Shown here piece after piece: positions 46,437 to 57,969 of a stretch of DNA of 64,000 nt (position 1 is the first letter of the stretch; each line of letters opens with the position of its first letter). Where the stretch lies: assembly GCA_019925095.2 (NCBI GenBank), contig CM034388.1, forward strand, positions 28,588,934 through 28,652,933, in the 5' to 3' direction. The notes under the pieces are model-generated. The model saw nothing but the letters and a program-made list of their open reading frames with translations, was not told the DNA's origin and ran no database searches. Both the position numbers and the translations under genes were made by a program. The DNA comes from Dendrolimus kikuchii. Lineage: Eukaryota > Arthropoda > Insecta > Lepidoptera > Lasiocampidae.

Positions 46437-46785
46437 TAACTAGTGATCGGCCGTGTTCGAAATTCGACCATAATAATTAATATCAAAGACTATACTTCTA
46501 TAATCACAGATTTCGTCAAGGCTACACTGTTAATTTGACTTGAACAATAAACAAAAGAGTATATATGCGTGTGTGTGTCAAATACGTGGTAGTGTGTGTA
46601 ATGTTTTTTTTATTGATTTAATGTATTTTTTATGCATAATTTAAAAAAAAAATAGCATTCGTCGCTTCTTCTCTACATAAACTATAAGTGTGCGAAATTT
46701 CATACTCCTCCGTCCGCGAAATTTTCGTAAAAAGGGGTACAAAGGTTTTGCTTCACGTATTAATAATAATATAGATGAACAACCC
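46437..46785 (+). repeat. E-repeat, full copy
   Basis: ctagtgatcggccgtgttcg to tcacgtattaataataatat, close to 36375-36733. Confidence 0.8.
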
Positions 46786-46789
46786 ACTA

Positions 46790-47335
46790 GTGGACTTGAG
46801 TCTTATCATCAATTGTTACAATACGCACTGTATCTTTAACAACTGATTGTAAGCACGCCTTTAAGTGACTTGTCAGTCTACACTTTGACAGAGTTTTTGG
46901 CGGGAACTGAAAAGTGACGTTTGGCTGTGCAATTTTATATTAGTTATAAAATGTGGAATATTACTTTCAAATGAACTATAGTTGTTTGAATAATAATTAT
47001 GTATGTGTGAGAAATGTATAATGAGTAGTCAAATGTGGCCTTTCGAGTAATCACGAGAACTCCATTGACTGGCTTCAGTCATAGACCTACAATGTGGCTG
47101 AACTATACTGAAGACTCAATACATCAGACAATGCTGTATGGACTATTTTCCTTTGCCTGCGATTGTTGGCGTATTAAACAACAACAAATACGCTTCGATT
47201 AGATCGCTCAAAGAAAAATAAAACTACTTGTATTTTCGTATACCTTCAACATAATTCCTCGTCTATATTATTTCAACTTCCACGGCAGCAAGCTGAAAAG
47301 AGGTGACGGAAGTAAGAAGTATTTGAACATTTGAT
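46790..47335. other. no recognised feature
   Basis: AT-rich. Confidence 0.4.
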
Positions 47336-47339
47336 AGTC

Positions 47340-47865
47340 GCGCTGCCTGCTTCCCTCGCCGCTTGCCTTCTCGCTGCCATGGAAGTTTAATGTCTCAAAA
47401 GGAGGCCGCTGAACGAGAAAGGGAGAGAGGTGCACATGCGTCTCGCGGGTACCGACGTCAGTCGGGGTCCCGGAGGCGCAGATATGCGCAAGATCTCCTC
47501 CCGTAATTCCGCTACAGGGGTCCTCCAGCATCAGGGGAGCGAAGCACCAAACCCTGTTGACGGGGTGAGTCTGCCTCTCCTGGGGCATTCTCAAGCAGTG
47601 ATGCGCAGGATTAGCGTGGGCGTAACTACGCTCTAAGTCTCACGCTTTTCCTACCATGAGCGCGGGGCACATGGGAGGAAGGGGGTTTTAGTGGAGTGTC
47701 AGCCTATGGGCTACCTCTTTAACAGTGGTACCTTGCTGAATCTCGACACAAGCCTGCAATCGACTCTGTTATCTGCTAACTCTCATTGCTTTGGTATAAT
47801 CCCAGTAAAGGACGCGGTAGTATACGAAATGTGTTTTCCCCTGCCTCAAAAAAAAAAAAAGATTA
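47340..47865 (+). mobile_element. GC-rich non-LTR-like 3' element with small ORF
   Basis: Frame at 47390-47506: MSQKEAAERERERGAHASRG, then YRRQSGSRRRRYAQDLLP. Shares gcgtgggcgtaactacgctc and the gggggttttagtgg block with the copy at 56375-57228, and ends tttcccctgcctcaaaaaaa. The strand is set by the A-run at 47850-47862. Confidence 0.65.
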
Positions 47866-47869
47866 ACAT

Positions 47870-48495
47870 AGAGTCAGATTTCGGTTTATAAGGTTAAAAT
47901 CTTATATAGGTATTTCGTACATTTCATATATTAAGAATAACGTGGTATAGTATTAGAGCTTCATATTACTAAGGTCGGCGATATAGCGGACCAACCGCAC
48001 GCAAACACATTAAAAATGTAACCTTAGCCCTGTCCAACAGAACTATCCAAACATTGCCTAAATAGGACACTATCGAATCAGCATTCGCTTCAAAAACAGA
48101 TCACTGAAAATGACAAACGATGCACAAATCGGATGACATTCATTAAAGATTTCTTCAAAGCAATCTCAACCTTACTGCATTAGCGATAAAGCTTGAGTTT
48201 CATTGACAGATGGATAGGAAATAAATCATATCTTGACACCGTCACGTCAGCTGTCAGATGACACTTCAAACGGTGTCTGATTAAAAATGCCATCATAACC
48301 TTTTAATAATAAGGTCCTGTGAAAGTAGATTATTAGGAGTTCTCAATGTTGCCCAGTGAACTTAAAAGGAAGGTAGTACGAAATGTCCAAGTCGTATGAT
48401 GAACTATATTCCGACTATTCAAATCTGGAACGTCCTGATGACGTAATATCAATATTATGGATCTACTAAGACTAACTGCCACACACGGAGTTTAG
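47870..48495. other. no recognised feature
   Basis: AT-rich. Confidence 0.4.
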
Positions 48496-48499
48496 TTCA

Positions 48500-48745
48500 G
48501 ACGACCTCTGTGGTGGAGTCAGTTAAGCCTTTGTCGGCCTACCTCACTACAACATAGAGCCTTCGGGTTCGATTCCTGGAATGGTAAATTTTGGAAACGA
48601 ACTTTCTGTTATTTACTATGGTCTGGGTGTCTGGTATCGACCCCAGAGTAGTCCGTTGTATGGGATTCATAACACAAACTTATCTTACTTACTTTGGGGA
48701 GGATATACAATGTGTGTGTTTGTGTACCATTTATCTATAATATTA
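48500..48745 (+). mobile_element. SINE-2, full length
   Basis: Head gacctctgtggtggagtcag (A-box region) and ggttcgattcc (B box at 48567-48577), then tactatggtctgggtgtctg, tagtccgttgtatgggattc and caatgtgtgtgtttgtg. tRNA-derived; serine/leucine-like layout is a guess. Confidence 0.88.
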
Positions 48746-48765
48746 TATTTTTTTTATTTTTTTTA

Positions 48766-48996
48766 ATCGGCAGACAAACACACACATTGTATACCCCCAA
48801 ATTAAGCAAGTTACGCTTGTGTTATGGGTAATATACAACGGACTACTCTGGGGCCGATCCCAGACACCCAGACCATAGTAAATAACGGAGAAAATACGTT
48901 TCCGAAATTTACTGTACCAGGAATCGAACCCGGAGCCTCTGCTTTGCAGTGAGGTAGGCCGGCAAAGGCTTAGCTCGCTCAACCACAGAGGCCGTC
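48766..48996 (-). mobile_element. SINE-2, full length, inverted partner
   Basis: Exact reverse orientation of the preceding copy, about 20 bases away: cggcagacaaacacacacat to ctcaaccacagaggccgtc. B box reads ggttcgattcc on the minus strand near 48931-48921. Confidence 0.9.
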
Positions 48997-49184
48997 AAAT
49001 TCTAAACATGCCGTGTCTGTACGTTAAAGCTATTTAAAAAAATAAACTGGAATAGACTATATAAACGACGGAAATCACAATGCAATTAATGTTTTTAGAT
49101 TTCTTGTCTATGTGAAGCAAAAGCTTTGTTCCCCTTTTTACGAAAATTGCGCGGACGGAGGAGTATGAAATTTCGCACACTTAT

Positions 49185-49583
49185 CTTATACTAATATATG
49201 TATATATAATGTCAGGAGCCTTAAGAATAGACGAGCGTGCATGACAAGAGTTATGAATGTCAAAGAAGCAAGTGAGGTGTGTAAGAATGGGCCTAAATGG
49301 CGCTCTGTTGTTCGTGCCTACCCCGCAAGGGAACTGGCGTGAAGTTATGTATGTATGTAATATATAAAGCTGAAGAGTTTGTTTGTTTGAACGCGCTAAT
49401 CTCAGGAACTACTGGTCTGATTTGAAAAATGCTTTCAGTGTCAGATAGCCCATTAATCGAGGAAGGTTGGCTATAATTATATCACGCTAAGACCAATAGG
49501 AGCGGAGCACCAATTAAGACCGTTTCAAAATCGGGGGGTTTTGAAAACAAATTTCACGCGGACGACGTCGCGGGCACAGCTAG
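49185..49583 (-). repeat. D-repeat inside the E-repeat
   Basis: tatactaatata at the left; aagctgaagagtttgtttgt, ctgatttgaaaaatgctttc and ggacgacgtcgcgggcacag ending gctag at 49583. Confidence 0.75.
49209..49359 (+). mobile_element. ATGT-LINE 3' end, innermost insertion
   Basis: atgtcaggagccttaagaat to gttatgtatgtatgtaa; splits the AT-rich end of the D-repeat. The TSD is ambiguous in AT-rich DNA. Confidence 0.85.
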
Positions 49584-49944
49584 TAGTTTATATATAGAGA
49601 AGAACCGACGAAAGCTAATATAAAAAAAAAAATTGCATAAATAATACATTAAATCAATAAAAAAAAACATTACACACACTACCACATATTTGACACACAC
49701 ACGCATATATTATACATTTTTGTGTATTGTTAAAGTAAAGATAACAGCGTAGCCTTAGTCTTTGATATTAATTATTATGGTCGAATTTCTAGCACGGGCG
49801 ACCACTAGTTGATATAGGTAATAAACAAAGAAAAAAAGGAATTGAGAACATATCTTAGCCAAATACAGGCCTGTCCTAGTTTTGGGGCAAACTGTCAACT
49901 TATAGTCTCAAATAATGTACCTACCATAAATATATTGTATATTG

Positions 49945-50128
49945 TAGAGATCGGGTTCTAGAATCCTCCTAATCACCGGGAGCGATTTTGGTGATTTTGT
50001 TTTTGTGTGTTTGACTGGGTTCCCGGATGGTTTAGATTCACAATTAGAACCGGTAGGTGGCGCTGGGATCGGGTCCTAGATTTTTATTTTTTCAGAGCAG
50101 GACAACGTCTGCCGGGGCCGCCAGTATA
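49945..50128 (-). repeat. C-repeat, 5' part
   Basis: gagatcgggttctagaatcc, ggtaggtggcgctgggatcg, and cgtctgccggggccgccagt. Confidence 0.8.
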
Positions 50129-50129
50129 A

Positions 50130-50690
50130 TATATGCAGCTTCAAGGTGTTGAAATAATATTCCTCCACCGATAAGAAACGTACGTTCAGTTTCACTCTTT
50201 AGGGTCAATAATATCTCTTTAGGGTAATATATAATATTGTAAACAAATAAATACATAAATAAAAACAGCCATAACTGCTGCCTGCCGATCAACTGACAAT
50301 AGGATTTGACAAGTGACTAATGACCTAACAAATATCCACTGCTGGTGTACGGTTAATTCGTGTCTTGCAAATCCCCGATAGGCGGCTCGTGATAGGCCGG
50401 CGGCCATCTTGCACTGGCCTATCCTAAATCATAATAGGACACGAATTGTTTAAATGTATGGGAACTGAAGAAATATATCTATTTGGAAATATTGTAATTG
50501 ATAAAAGTGCTCGAACTAGTTTAGTAAGTAGGTGTCATGCTACTGTTACATCTGGGAAAATGTTATAATTATTAACCGCTTCACGCAGATGTAGCGATGG
50601 TATTTAATGAGTTATTTTTGACTAATTGTGAATGACACTAATGTAATTATTCGTTAACAACGTTATTTTTAATGCTATAAATATTTGCCA
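50130..50690. other. no recognised feature
   Basis: Nothing supported. Confidence 0.4.
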
Positions 50691-50694
50691 GATT

Positions 50695-50870
50695 GGATGG
50701 CTGTCGCTCATGGTGTAGAGTATGCCGCCATAACAACCTTGAGTTGTGTTCCGGCATTAGTGGCCAGGGTCCAGTCCCCGCTTAGTGAGCGGCAGCACAT
50801 TGGTAGCACCTTCGTTGTTATCAATGTCCATAGGCGATGGTAGACGGTTTCCATCAAGCAGGAACTCGTT
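50695..50870 (+). repeat. B-repeat, diverged central part
   Basis: tggatggctgtcgctcatgg to gacggtttccatcaagcag, with ttcgttgttatcaatgtcc in place of the usual block. Confidence 0.7.
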
Positions 50871-50879
50871 CAAAAATAT

Positions 50880-51770
50880 ATTAGTGTAAACCCTATATAA
50901 CGACAATGCAGGGACTGTGCACTTTATGGCGTTATAGAGAGTTATTGTTAAATGGAGAGAAGTTTATTTTTTTGTCTGTCGTCATTTGCTGCACCAGTAA
51001 TTTTGTTGTATTTCTTTACATATTTATATCTTGGTGATAAAGAAAGTACTTAGAAATTTCGGAATTTCTTAGAAATTACGGTATGAATGATGCTGACAGT
51101 CAAGCTTATTACGGGCTAGGGTAATAAAGCGATAAAAGAACGTATAGAGCTGCGAAGTATTTACTAATTTTGGCCTTAAAATGTACTTTTTATTACTTAA
51201 TTGCTGTCGTTATTGAGAGTGGGTGTAATGCTATATAGAGTGTATCCATTGTATGGAAGACAAGTTATACCAACCAAAGCTAAGTGATTTGGAAGCTTAA
51301 TGGAGTTTGTCGTTAAATCGAGTGACGTTACATGGAGTTTTCACTGTATTTGGATATTTTTAAATTAACTATTTTAAAAGCAATTCGCTAAATACGCAAC
51401 AGAACCCAGGCTTTGATTAATATACTTGACAAACACATGATCAAAACAAATAGACTGATTTTGCTAGCTCACTATAATATGAGCCTATATGGAGGACCCG
51501 TCAAATCGGACGTAAACAAATTTTTAAAAGTTCCAACTATAGACAGCCTGTCGCTTACCTGCAAACATAAAGAAGCAATAAAACTTACGGTATTTGTGAA
51601 TTTAAATCGATCTGTTGGCGATAATGATAGCGGTCATCTAGAGCAGCGTTAGAAATGTATGCAGATAGCCCACGCCCGGGGGAAGCGCAAGCGCAGGCTC
51701 CCACGTGCTCATTGCTCTGTGGTATGCAATTGTTTGTAACACGACAACTAATGGCTGGTTCCTATGTCTT
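50880..51770. other. no recognised feature
   Basis: AT-rich. A 79-codon frame at 51413-51652 has no family likeness. Confidence 0.4.
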
Positions 51771-51773
51771 GCT

Positions 51774-51990
51774 ATTAGCTGCGCCCGCGGTTTCGCCCCC
51801 GTGGTGATGGAAAATTGTGATAATCATGATCTTCCACACTATATCTTTATAAATTATAGCCTATGTGATGTGTAAGTTATATTATTGTAAAGTCTTATCA
51901 AAATCAATTTAGTCGTTTTTGCCTGAAAGAGTAATAAACATACATCCATCCATACATTCTTACAAACTTTCGCATTTATAACATTTATAG
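51774..51990 (+). repeat. D-like repeat
   Basis: ttagctgcgcccgcggtttc, aaattatagcctatgtgatg, ttttgcctgaaagagtaata; same plan as D but a different subfamily. Confidence 0.65.
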
Positions 51991-52007
51991 AGATTCATTC
52001 ACACACT

Positions 52008-52110
52008 TGCCCTACAATCGGTTGATTTTTGACAGTATGGAGCTTACGTTAAATTTTAACCGACAGTTGTTGAACGGTAGTAGCAAATGAACGGTGGGTA
52101 TACATATTTG
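52008..52110. repeat. partner of 41940-42055
   Basis: caatcggttgatttttgaca, tatggagcttacgttaaatt and caaatgaacggtgg recur in the same order. Unclassified. Confidence 0.5.
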
Positions 52111-52114
52111 AAAT

Positions 52115-53290
52115 TTTTATTAAGTTTCTTCTAACATTTGTTTGATTTGATAAAATAATATTTTAAATAATAAAATATCAAAAAGTCATGTAGGATTTTG
52201 CGGATTTTTACAGTATTATTTTTTTCTGGCCAGTTGTATTTCTAAACACAAAAATATATAATACTAAAAATTTAAACCGAATTTGACACTGATTGTTGCA
52301 TAACCTATCAGCGAAGGATTTAGTGTAGAATGATGTGCAGATATTTTTAAAGTAAGATTATGAAAATAATGCATATTAAGGATATGATAAGTATGGCGGA
52401 ATGGAAATTACAGTTGAGCAATCGTCAATATTTAAAATTTCTTCCAAAAAAAATCTTACAAAAATATTTGCATAACTGGACTGTACAACCTTTCGTATCT
52501 ACATTGTAATATTACAAAGGACGTAAAAAAACAGACTGACATAGCGGCCATGTGCGAGTCTTATTCGTTATTAATTCCATTAACCTATAGCTTACCCCAG
52601 TGCGTCCGGCTAGTGTGAACTGTTTATCAGATATTCGAGCGTGCCCGATTGCTCTAACGTTTCATTTGCCTGCAAAAGGGGTTTTGTGATGGTTCTTATT
52701 CATTGCTGCATTTATGGAGTCGTTATTGAAATACGACTTTTATGATTATTATGAAGAAATATTTTTCTAATTTAGATCAACTCAACTTCTACATTTAATA
52801 AACAAGGATTTCATCCAACCATTTTGTAGACTTATATTATAAAACTTATCCTATGTTGATTACTGTTGTTGAAAATATACTAAAAAAGCTTTGAGGAATA
52901 CGCTATATACGGCTAGCCAGAGTCCAGTCAGCCGTCCGACTGTCCGCGTGATATGCGGTTTAGTCTGCGGTTAACCGGATTGCGGCCGCCGGAGTCAGGC
53001 AATATAACAGCCACATACTGAACTGTATAGTGCGTACAGCACCGTCTGATTGACCGGCGATGTGGTACCAGCGCTTCGAGCGACCGCACCGGTTCGACGG
53101 CAATCACAGTAAAGTACCAAGAGAAATGAGTTTTACGATGTCCTTGTGGACGGTTGGCCAGAATGCGGCTAGCCGCTAAGTGCATATGGGCGCTAACATG
53201 CATACTTGCGGCATCGTATATGCACGGAGATTGTCACTAAACACCACATATGTAAAGAAAGATAGAAAATACTTTATTTAAAGAAAGGGT
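52115..53290. other. no firm feature
   Basis: AT-rich except 52910-53240, which is GC-rich and open on the minus strand for 91 codons (52928-53203). The frame has no recognisable domain; an old element or a chance frame is likely. Confidence 0.4.
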
Positions 53291-53298
53291 GTATATCT

Positions 53299-53575
53299 AT
53301 ATACTAATATATAAAGCTGTAGAGTTTGTTTGTTTGTTTGTTTGCTTGAACGCGCTAATCTCAGGAACTAGTGGTCTGATTTCTTTCAGTGTTCGATAGC
53401 CCATTTATCGAGGAAAGCTATAGGCTATATATCATCACGCTAAGACCAATAGGAGCGGAGCACCAATGAAGAATGTTTAAAAATCGGGGTCTTTTTTCCT
53501 TTTGAGAGCTTCCGCTGTGTGCGCTGCGTAAACGGTTAAAGTTTCGCAAAAATCATCTCTGACAGAATTGTTCCC
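53299..53575 (-). repeat. D-repeat, variant with GC-rich 5' half
   Basis: agctgtagagtttgtttgtt, gcgctaatctcaggaacta, then tccgctgtgtgcgctgcgta and acggttaaagtttcgcaaaa. The last part is shared with 57970-58245 but not with 11381-11619. Confidence 0.7.
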
Positions 53576-53953
53576 CTGCAGCTCGTAATTCAATAAAAGG
53601 CGCAAAGTCCGTCACTTATTAGATTCCCGATTGTAGCACACACGTCTTGCTTCGCTCGTGATTCTCGCTCGACTAACTGCTTCCTCCATCGGGCCATTGA
53701 TATATACTGCACAGATGCAATATGTTCACCCGGCCGCGTGGACCGAATTTCCTAGAATCAGCTTGTACTTTAAATCCGTAACACCTGGCTAATGATCACA
53801 ATACAGCAATAGGCTGTAAGCCAATGAGTAAACAAAAGAAGACGACTATAAAAGAATTCCAATGTTATTAGTTCAAATGCCGACGGGTAATAAATGTGCT
53901 TTGTTTCAGATATGCAGGTGGGTTTTGTATTTGTCGGTATCTGAATTGTAACA
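53576..53953 (-). mobile_element. LTR fragment
   Basis: Lines up with 37755-38147: taattcaataaaaggcgcaa, tagattcccgattgta, caacacctggctaatga-type block and gttcaaatgccgacgggtaa, ending gtaaca at 53953. The outer 3' end is lost where it meets the D-repeat. Confidence 0.65.
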
Positions 53954-54007
53954 GTATCTATTGTTCGAATGTACATAATATATCTAATTTATAATATCAC
54001 CGTATAT

Positions 54008-54200
54008 ATTTTTTTATTCCAGGAGTTCAGCAGACAGGCAGACAGCCCACTAGATGGAAAGCAGTTACCATCGCCTATGGACATTTGCAACATCAAAGTT
54101 GCTACAAATGCGCTTCTGCTCTCTTAAGGGAAACTTGAACCTGGTCAGTAATGCCGGAACACAACACTCTAAAGTTGTTATGGCGACATACTTTAGATCC
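54008..54200 (-). repeat. B-repeat, 5' part missing
   Basis: T-run, ccaggagttcagcagacagg, stopping at gcgacatactttaga. Confidence 0.85.
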
Positions 54201-54227
54201 CATTGTTCTAATGCAAATGCATCCATA

Positions 54228-54345
54228 TCAATTGTCTAGATTTAAGTTTATGGTGAACAATAAAGAGTTTTCATTCATTCATTCATTGAAAGAAGAAAGA
54301 AAAGAAAGAAAAAATATTTATTTAGGACAAGATACAAAAAGACTT
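54228..54345. mobile_element. two LINE tails meeting tail to tail
   Basis: Plus strand: tggtgaacaataaagagttt with (ATTC)n to about 54287 (CATT-LINE tail). Then gaaagaagaaagaaaag and atatttatttaggacaagat, a TTTC-type tail on the minus strand. Confidence 0.55.
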
Positions 54346-54349
54346 ATAT

Positions 54350-54910
54350 GATAATATATATAACAATTAATTGTGATGTCCTAAAAAGGCTCTTGCTCAG
54401 CATATTGCTAGTTTCACAACCAGCGCTGATCTTCCGCAAGTACCTGTAAGTGATGCCACGGCTTAGCTCCACAAAGCAAATTAAAACGATAAACATTTGT
54501 TATAAAATTATGCAAAATAAATTACTAATTATTTGAACATTGTTCTATTACAAATAAAAGAAAAAAAAAACTGGACAGAAATGACGAACAAGACAAAAAT
54601 AATAATAAATTGATAATGGTTTGTCATATCGTAATAATTGACATATTATAAAATACTTGTGTCGTATTTAAGGTCTCTCTGGCGAAATTGATGGTCAATT
54701 AAGCATATTTGAATTCGTCACGTTCTAACGCAATATGGATGGTGGGCAAATTTTCGAGGCGGGGTCGGAAACGACGGTGTGAAGCGGGTGTGTGCAGGAC
54801 CCAAGATTATGGGTACTGTTACTGCGTGCTTATTCAATTTATCGCCTGCTATTGTTCAAGAAAGAATATAGGCTCTAAGGAGACTTATATTTGTACGAAA
54901 GTAATTAAAT
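54350..54910. other. no recognised feature
   Basis: AT-rich. Confidence 0.4.
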
Positions 54911-54914
54911 TACA

Positions 54915-55563
54915 ACTATTTTTTTATTGCAGGAGTTCAGACGGCCCACTTGATGGAAAGCGGTTACCATCGCCTATGGACATTTGCAACACCATAGGTG
55001 CTACAAATGCGCTGCTGGTCTCTTAGGGGAGACTGGAACCCGATCACTAATGCCGGAATACAACTCATGGTTGTTATGGCGACATACTTTAAACCATGGG
55101 TGGTAGCCATCCAGTCGGGCAAATACCCAACCACCAGGTTGTGGGTTGTTTTGTCGCCTCTTACTACATATATACATACATACATACATAACATCACGCC
55201 AGTGCCCTTGCGGGGTAGGCACCAACAACAGAGCGCCATTCAGGCTTATTCTTACACACCTCACTTGCTTCTTTGACATTCATAGCTCTTGTCATGCACG
55301 CTCGTCTGTTCTTAAGGCTACTGACATCACCTTCTGCTGGTACACGATCAGTTTGATCATGGAAGGTGTGTCGTGGCCTTCCACGACTTCTGCATCCATC
55401 CACTTTTGCATTGTATATCTGTTTAGTCATTCTTTCATCATGCATTCTTTCCACATGCCCGAACCACCGGAGCATTCCTTTCCTTACCTTCACCCCGACA
55501 CTCTCTTTCCTTCGCCTGTTACTGCCGCAGGAAATTGTATTTTTTCTCCGTTCCTGCACGGAT
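54915..55563 (-). repeat. B-repeat split by a LINE
   Basis: First part 54915-55165 (ttgcaggagttcagacggcc to gtcgcctcttact), second part 55512-55563 (gttactgccgcaggaaattg to cctgcacggat). Confidence 0.9.
55166..55511 (-). mobile_element. ATGT-LINE 3' end inside a B-repeat
   Basis: Duplicated target tcgcctcttact (55154-55165) and tcgcctgttact (55512-55523), one mismatch. The frame is open to ARALA and stop. Confidence 0.92.
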
Positions 55564-55614
55564 GAACTATAAATATTTACATAAGTTTTCGCGACTATAA
55601 TAAACATAATAAAT

Positions 55615-55850
55615 CTACGTTTTAACGGTTTTAAGCGCGCTAATTTATTTTATTTCTATTATTCCGACGTTTCGGCCACTTTTCAGTAGCCGTAACCACG
55701 GAGGATAAAGATGTCGAGTGTCAAAGAGTATGGTTAAAGTTTTATTTAGCCTACCGCCAACTTGTTCATTTTAATTGTTTAGATCGAATTTTCCACCGCT
55801 TCGCAACATGTTGTGGCTTGAAGAGAAGAAGCGGCGCAAGGAACTTTTCA
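55615..55850 (-). mobile_element. LINE-type repeat fragments
   Basis: ttattccgacgtttcggcca and cagtagccgtaaccacggag at the left, then ccaccgcttcgcaacatgtt and aagagaagaagcggcgcaag. Both are common lepidopteran interspersed motifs; the second matches the 41735 element on the other strand. Confidence 0.5.
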
Positions 55851-55893
55851 GCAGACAGGCCTAGCTTTAATAATTGTATATAATATTAAAATG

Positions 55894-56141
55894 CAAAAGA
55901 TATCCAATGCAAAAGTGGATGGATGCAGAAGTCGTGGAAGGCAACGACACACCTTCCATGATCAAATTGATCGTGTACTATAGCAGAAGGTGATGTCAGG
56001 AGTCTTAAGAACACACGAGCGTGCATGACAAGAGTTATGAAAGTCAAAAAAGCAAGTGAGGTGTGTAAGAATAAGCCTCAATGGCGCTCTGTTGTTCGTG
56101 CCTACCCCATAAGGGAACTGGCGTGAAGTTATGTATGTATG
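55894..56141 (+). mobile_element. ATGT-LINE 3' end
   Basis: Exact 13 bp TSD taatattaaaatg at 55881-55893 and 56142-56154. Frame broken by a two-base insertion (gtactatagcag). Confidence 0.93.
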
Positions 56142-56374
56142 TAATATTAAAATGGGTGGGAGGTAAAATAAAAATAAATTTTCAATCAAGTTGGTTTGTG
56201 TTCCGATGCACTATGGTGTACTAAACATTATATCAACCAGGTATATTGGTAGAAATTAAATTGAAAATTCCAGCGGATTATGTGATGAGACGTAGGCAGC
56301 CACCAATGTTCGTAATACCATACGGCAGGACCAACTTGCTTGATAAGGCACCGATTTTTTTAATTATTTTTTTT

Positions 56375-57228
56375 CAGGCAGGGGAAATGCTATTTACGCA
56401 CAATACCGGGTTCTTTGCAAGGGATTAGACCATAGTCGATCATGGAGGCATTCCCAGAAAGGGCAATCGAAACAATAATCAACCGGCTTGTGTGGAGACT
56501 CGAGCCCAAATGGCTAATACCCACTAAAACCACCCTCCTCCGATGCCCCGCGCTTATGGCAGGAAAGGCATGAGACTTGGAACGTAGTTACGCCCACGCC
56601 GATCCTAGCGCAATAAGTGCCTGAGAAAGCCCCTGGAAGAGCTAACTCACTTCGACGACAGGGGTGAAGACTCCTCTGCTCCCTTGATGCATGAGGGCCC
56701 CTGAAGCGGTATTATCCTCGGGAGGGAAGTCATGCGCGTATCTGCGCCTCCGAGCTCCCGGCTGACGCCGGCGCCCATGTGGAGGCGCGTCAATACGCGC
56801 ACTTTCCCTTCTCTCCGTTTCTCGATCTGCGGCTTCCTTTTGAGACATTACCGTCACGCAGAAATCGACCGCCCCAAATAAGGCGCCGATGACACGGGCC
56901 TTGCGAACATTATAATAATAATAATAACATTGCGACGGGCAGACGCCATAGCCCCTATATTCCCAGACCCCTAGTACCACTAGCAGTTCACCCCAACAGC
57001 CTGGTACTTTCTATTCTCATTTCCCACAATAGTCCTACACTGGCCGGGGCTTGTCCTTGGGTTCATCGCTATATGGTGTAGACAGGGATAATCGCCGGTC
57101 AGTGTCACGCCACATTTACATTAAATTTGTCAAAGGGCCTCTACGTGTTGGCCTTTCCATGGCCCCACGCAAGCCCTCCAAATGTCCGGACCATTTTTAT
57201 GGCCCGTGGTCTTCCAAAAAATAATAAT
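56375..57228 (-). mobile_element. GC-rich composite element with small ORF
   Basis: Minus strand order: gaagaccacgggcc (head shared with 1121), tgctagtggtactaggggtc, an ATT run, MSQKEAADRETERRESARID at 56848 running 68 codons to 56642, gcgtgggcgtaactacgttc, ggtggttttagtgggtatta, and the end tttcccctgcctgaaaaaaa near 56375. It links the head of the 1121 element with the 3' part of the 47340 element in one unit. Confidence 0.65.
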
Positions 57229-57258
57229 ATAAAATATATAAATCAATATAATAATAAT

Positions 57259-57466
57259 AATCGGCAGAGAAACACACACATTGTATATCCCCAAATTAAG
57301 CAAGTTACGCTTGTGTTATGAGTAATATACTACGGACTACGTTAAATATAAGAAAATACGTTTCCGTAATTTACTATACCAGGAATCGAACCCGGAACCT
57401 CTGCGTTGCAGTGAGGTACGCCGGCAAAGCCTTAGCCCGCTCAACCACAGAGGCCGTCAAACATTT
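57259..57466 (-). mobile_element. SINE-2, internal deletion
   Basis: tcggcagagaaacacacaca to ctcaaccacagaggccgtc. It lacks the gatcccagacacccagacca segment present at 48766-48996. B box intact near 57390. Confidence 0.88.
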
Positions 57467-57655
57467 AACAAGATATGTCAACAAATTGACATTTCTACTA
57501 TACTGTGACAAAATTCACAAGAACTGCATACTATATTATATATTATGACGATTGAATATGTATATATAATGTGTTATGTGTACTACGCTATCGTATTTGC
57601 GACAATTGTAATGTAAGCGATGTTTCTAAGTTAATAAATAAATCTATACTAATAT
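57467..57655. other. no recognised feature
   Basis: Short AT-rich spacer. Confidence 0.4.
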
Positions 57656-57658
57656 ATT

Positions 57659-57960
57659 TTATCCGTGCAGCAACGGAGAAAGAATACAATTTCCTGCGGC
57701 CGGGCGGCCTGTCGTAAGAGGCGACAAAACCACCCACAGCCAGGTGGTAGGGCATTTGCCCGACTGGATGGCTACCACCCCTGGTCTAAAGTATGTCACC
57801 ATAACAACCTTGAGTTGTGTTCCGACATCAGTGACCAGGTTCCAGTCTCCTTTAAGAGAGCAGCAGCGCATTTGTAGCAACTTTGCTGTTGCAAATGTCC
57901 ATAGGTGATGGTAACCGCTTTCCATCAAGTGGGCCGTCTGCCTGTCTACGGAACTCCTAC
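57659..57960 (+). repeat. B-repeat, full length
   Basis: tatccgtgcagcaacgg to ggaactcctacaatatat. Confidence 0.85.
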
Positions 57961-57969
57961 AATATATAT

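Larger units (their letters stand above)
49110..49812 (-). repeat. E-repeat holding two later insertions
   Basis: E-repeat pieces at 49110-49190 (cttttttacgaaaattgcgc, tatgaaatttcgcacactta) and 49584-49812 (tatatatagagaagaaccga ... gcgaccactag). Confidence 0.75.

Noticed and set aside
51413..51652. 79-codon frame as a gene.
   Set aside because: No domain, no splice context, no repeat or homologue recognised.
52928..53203. 91-codon GC-rich minus-strand frame as a gene.
   Set aside because: Composition is arginine-rich without domain features; GC-rich DNA has few stops by chance.
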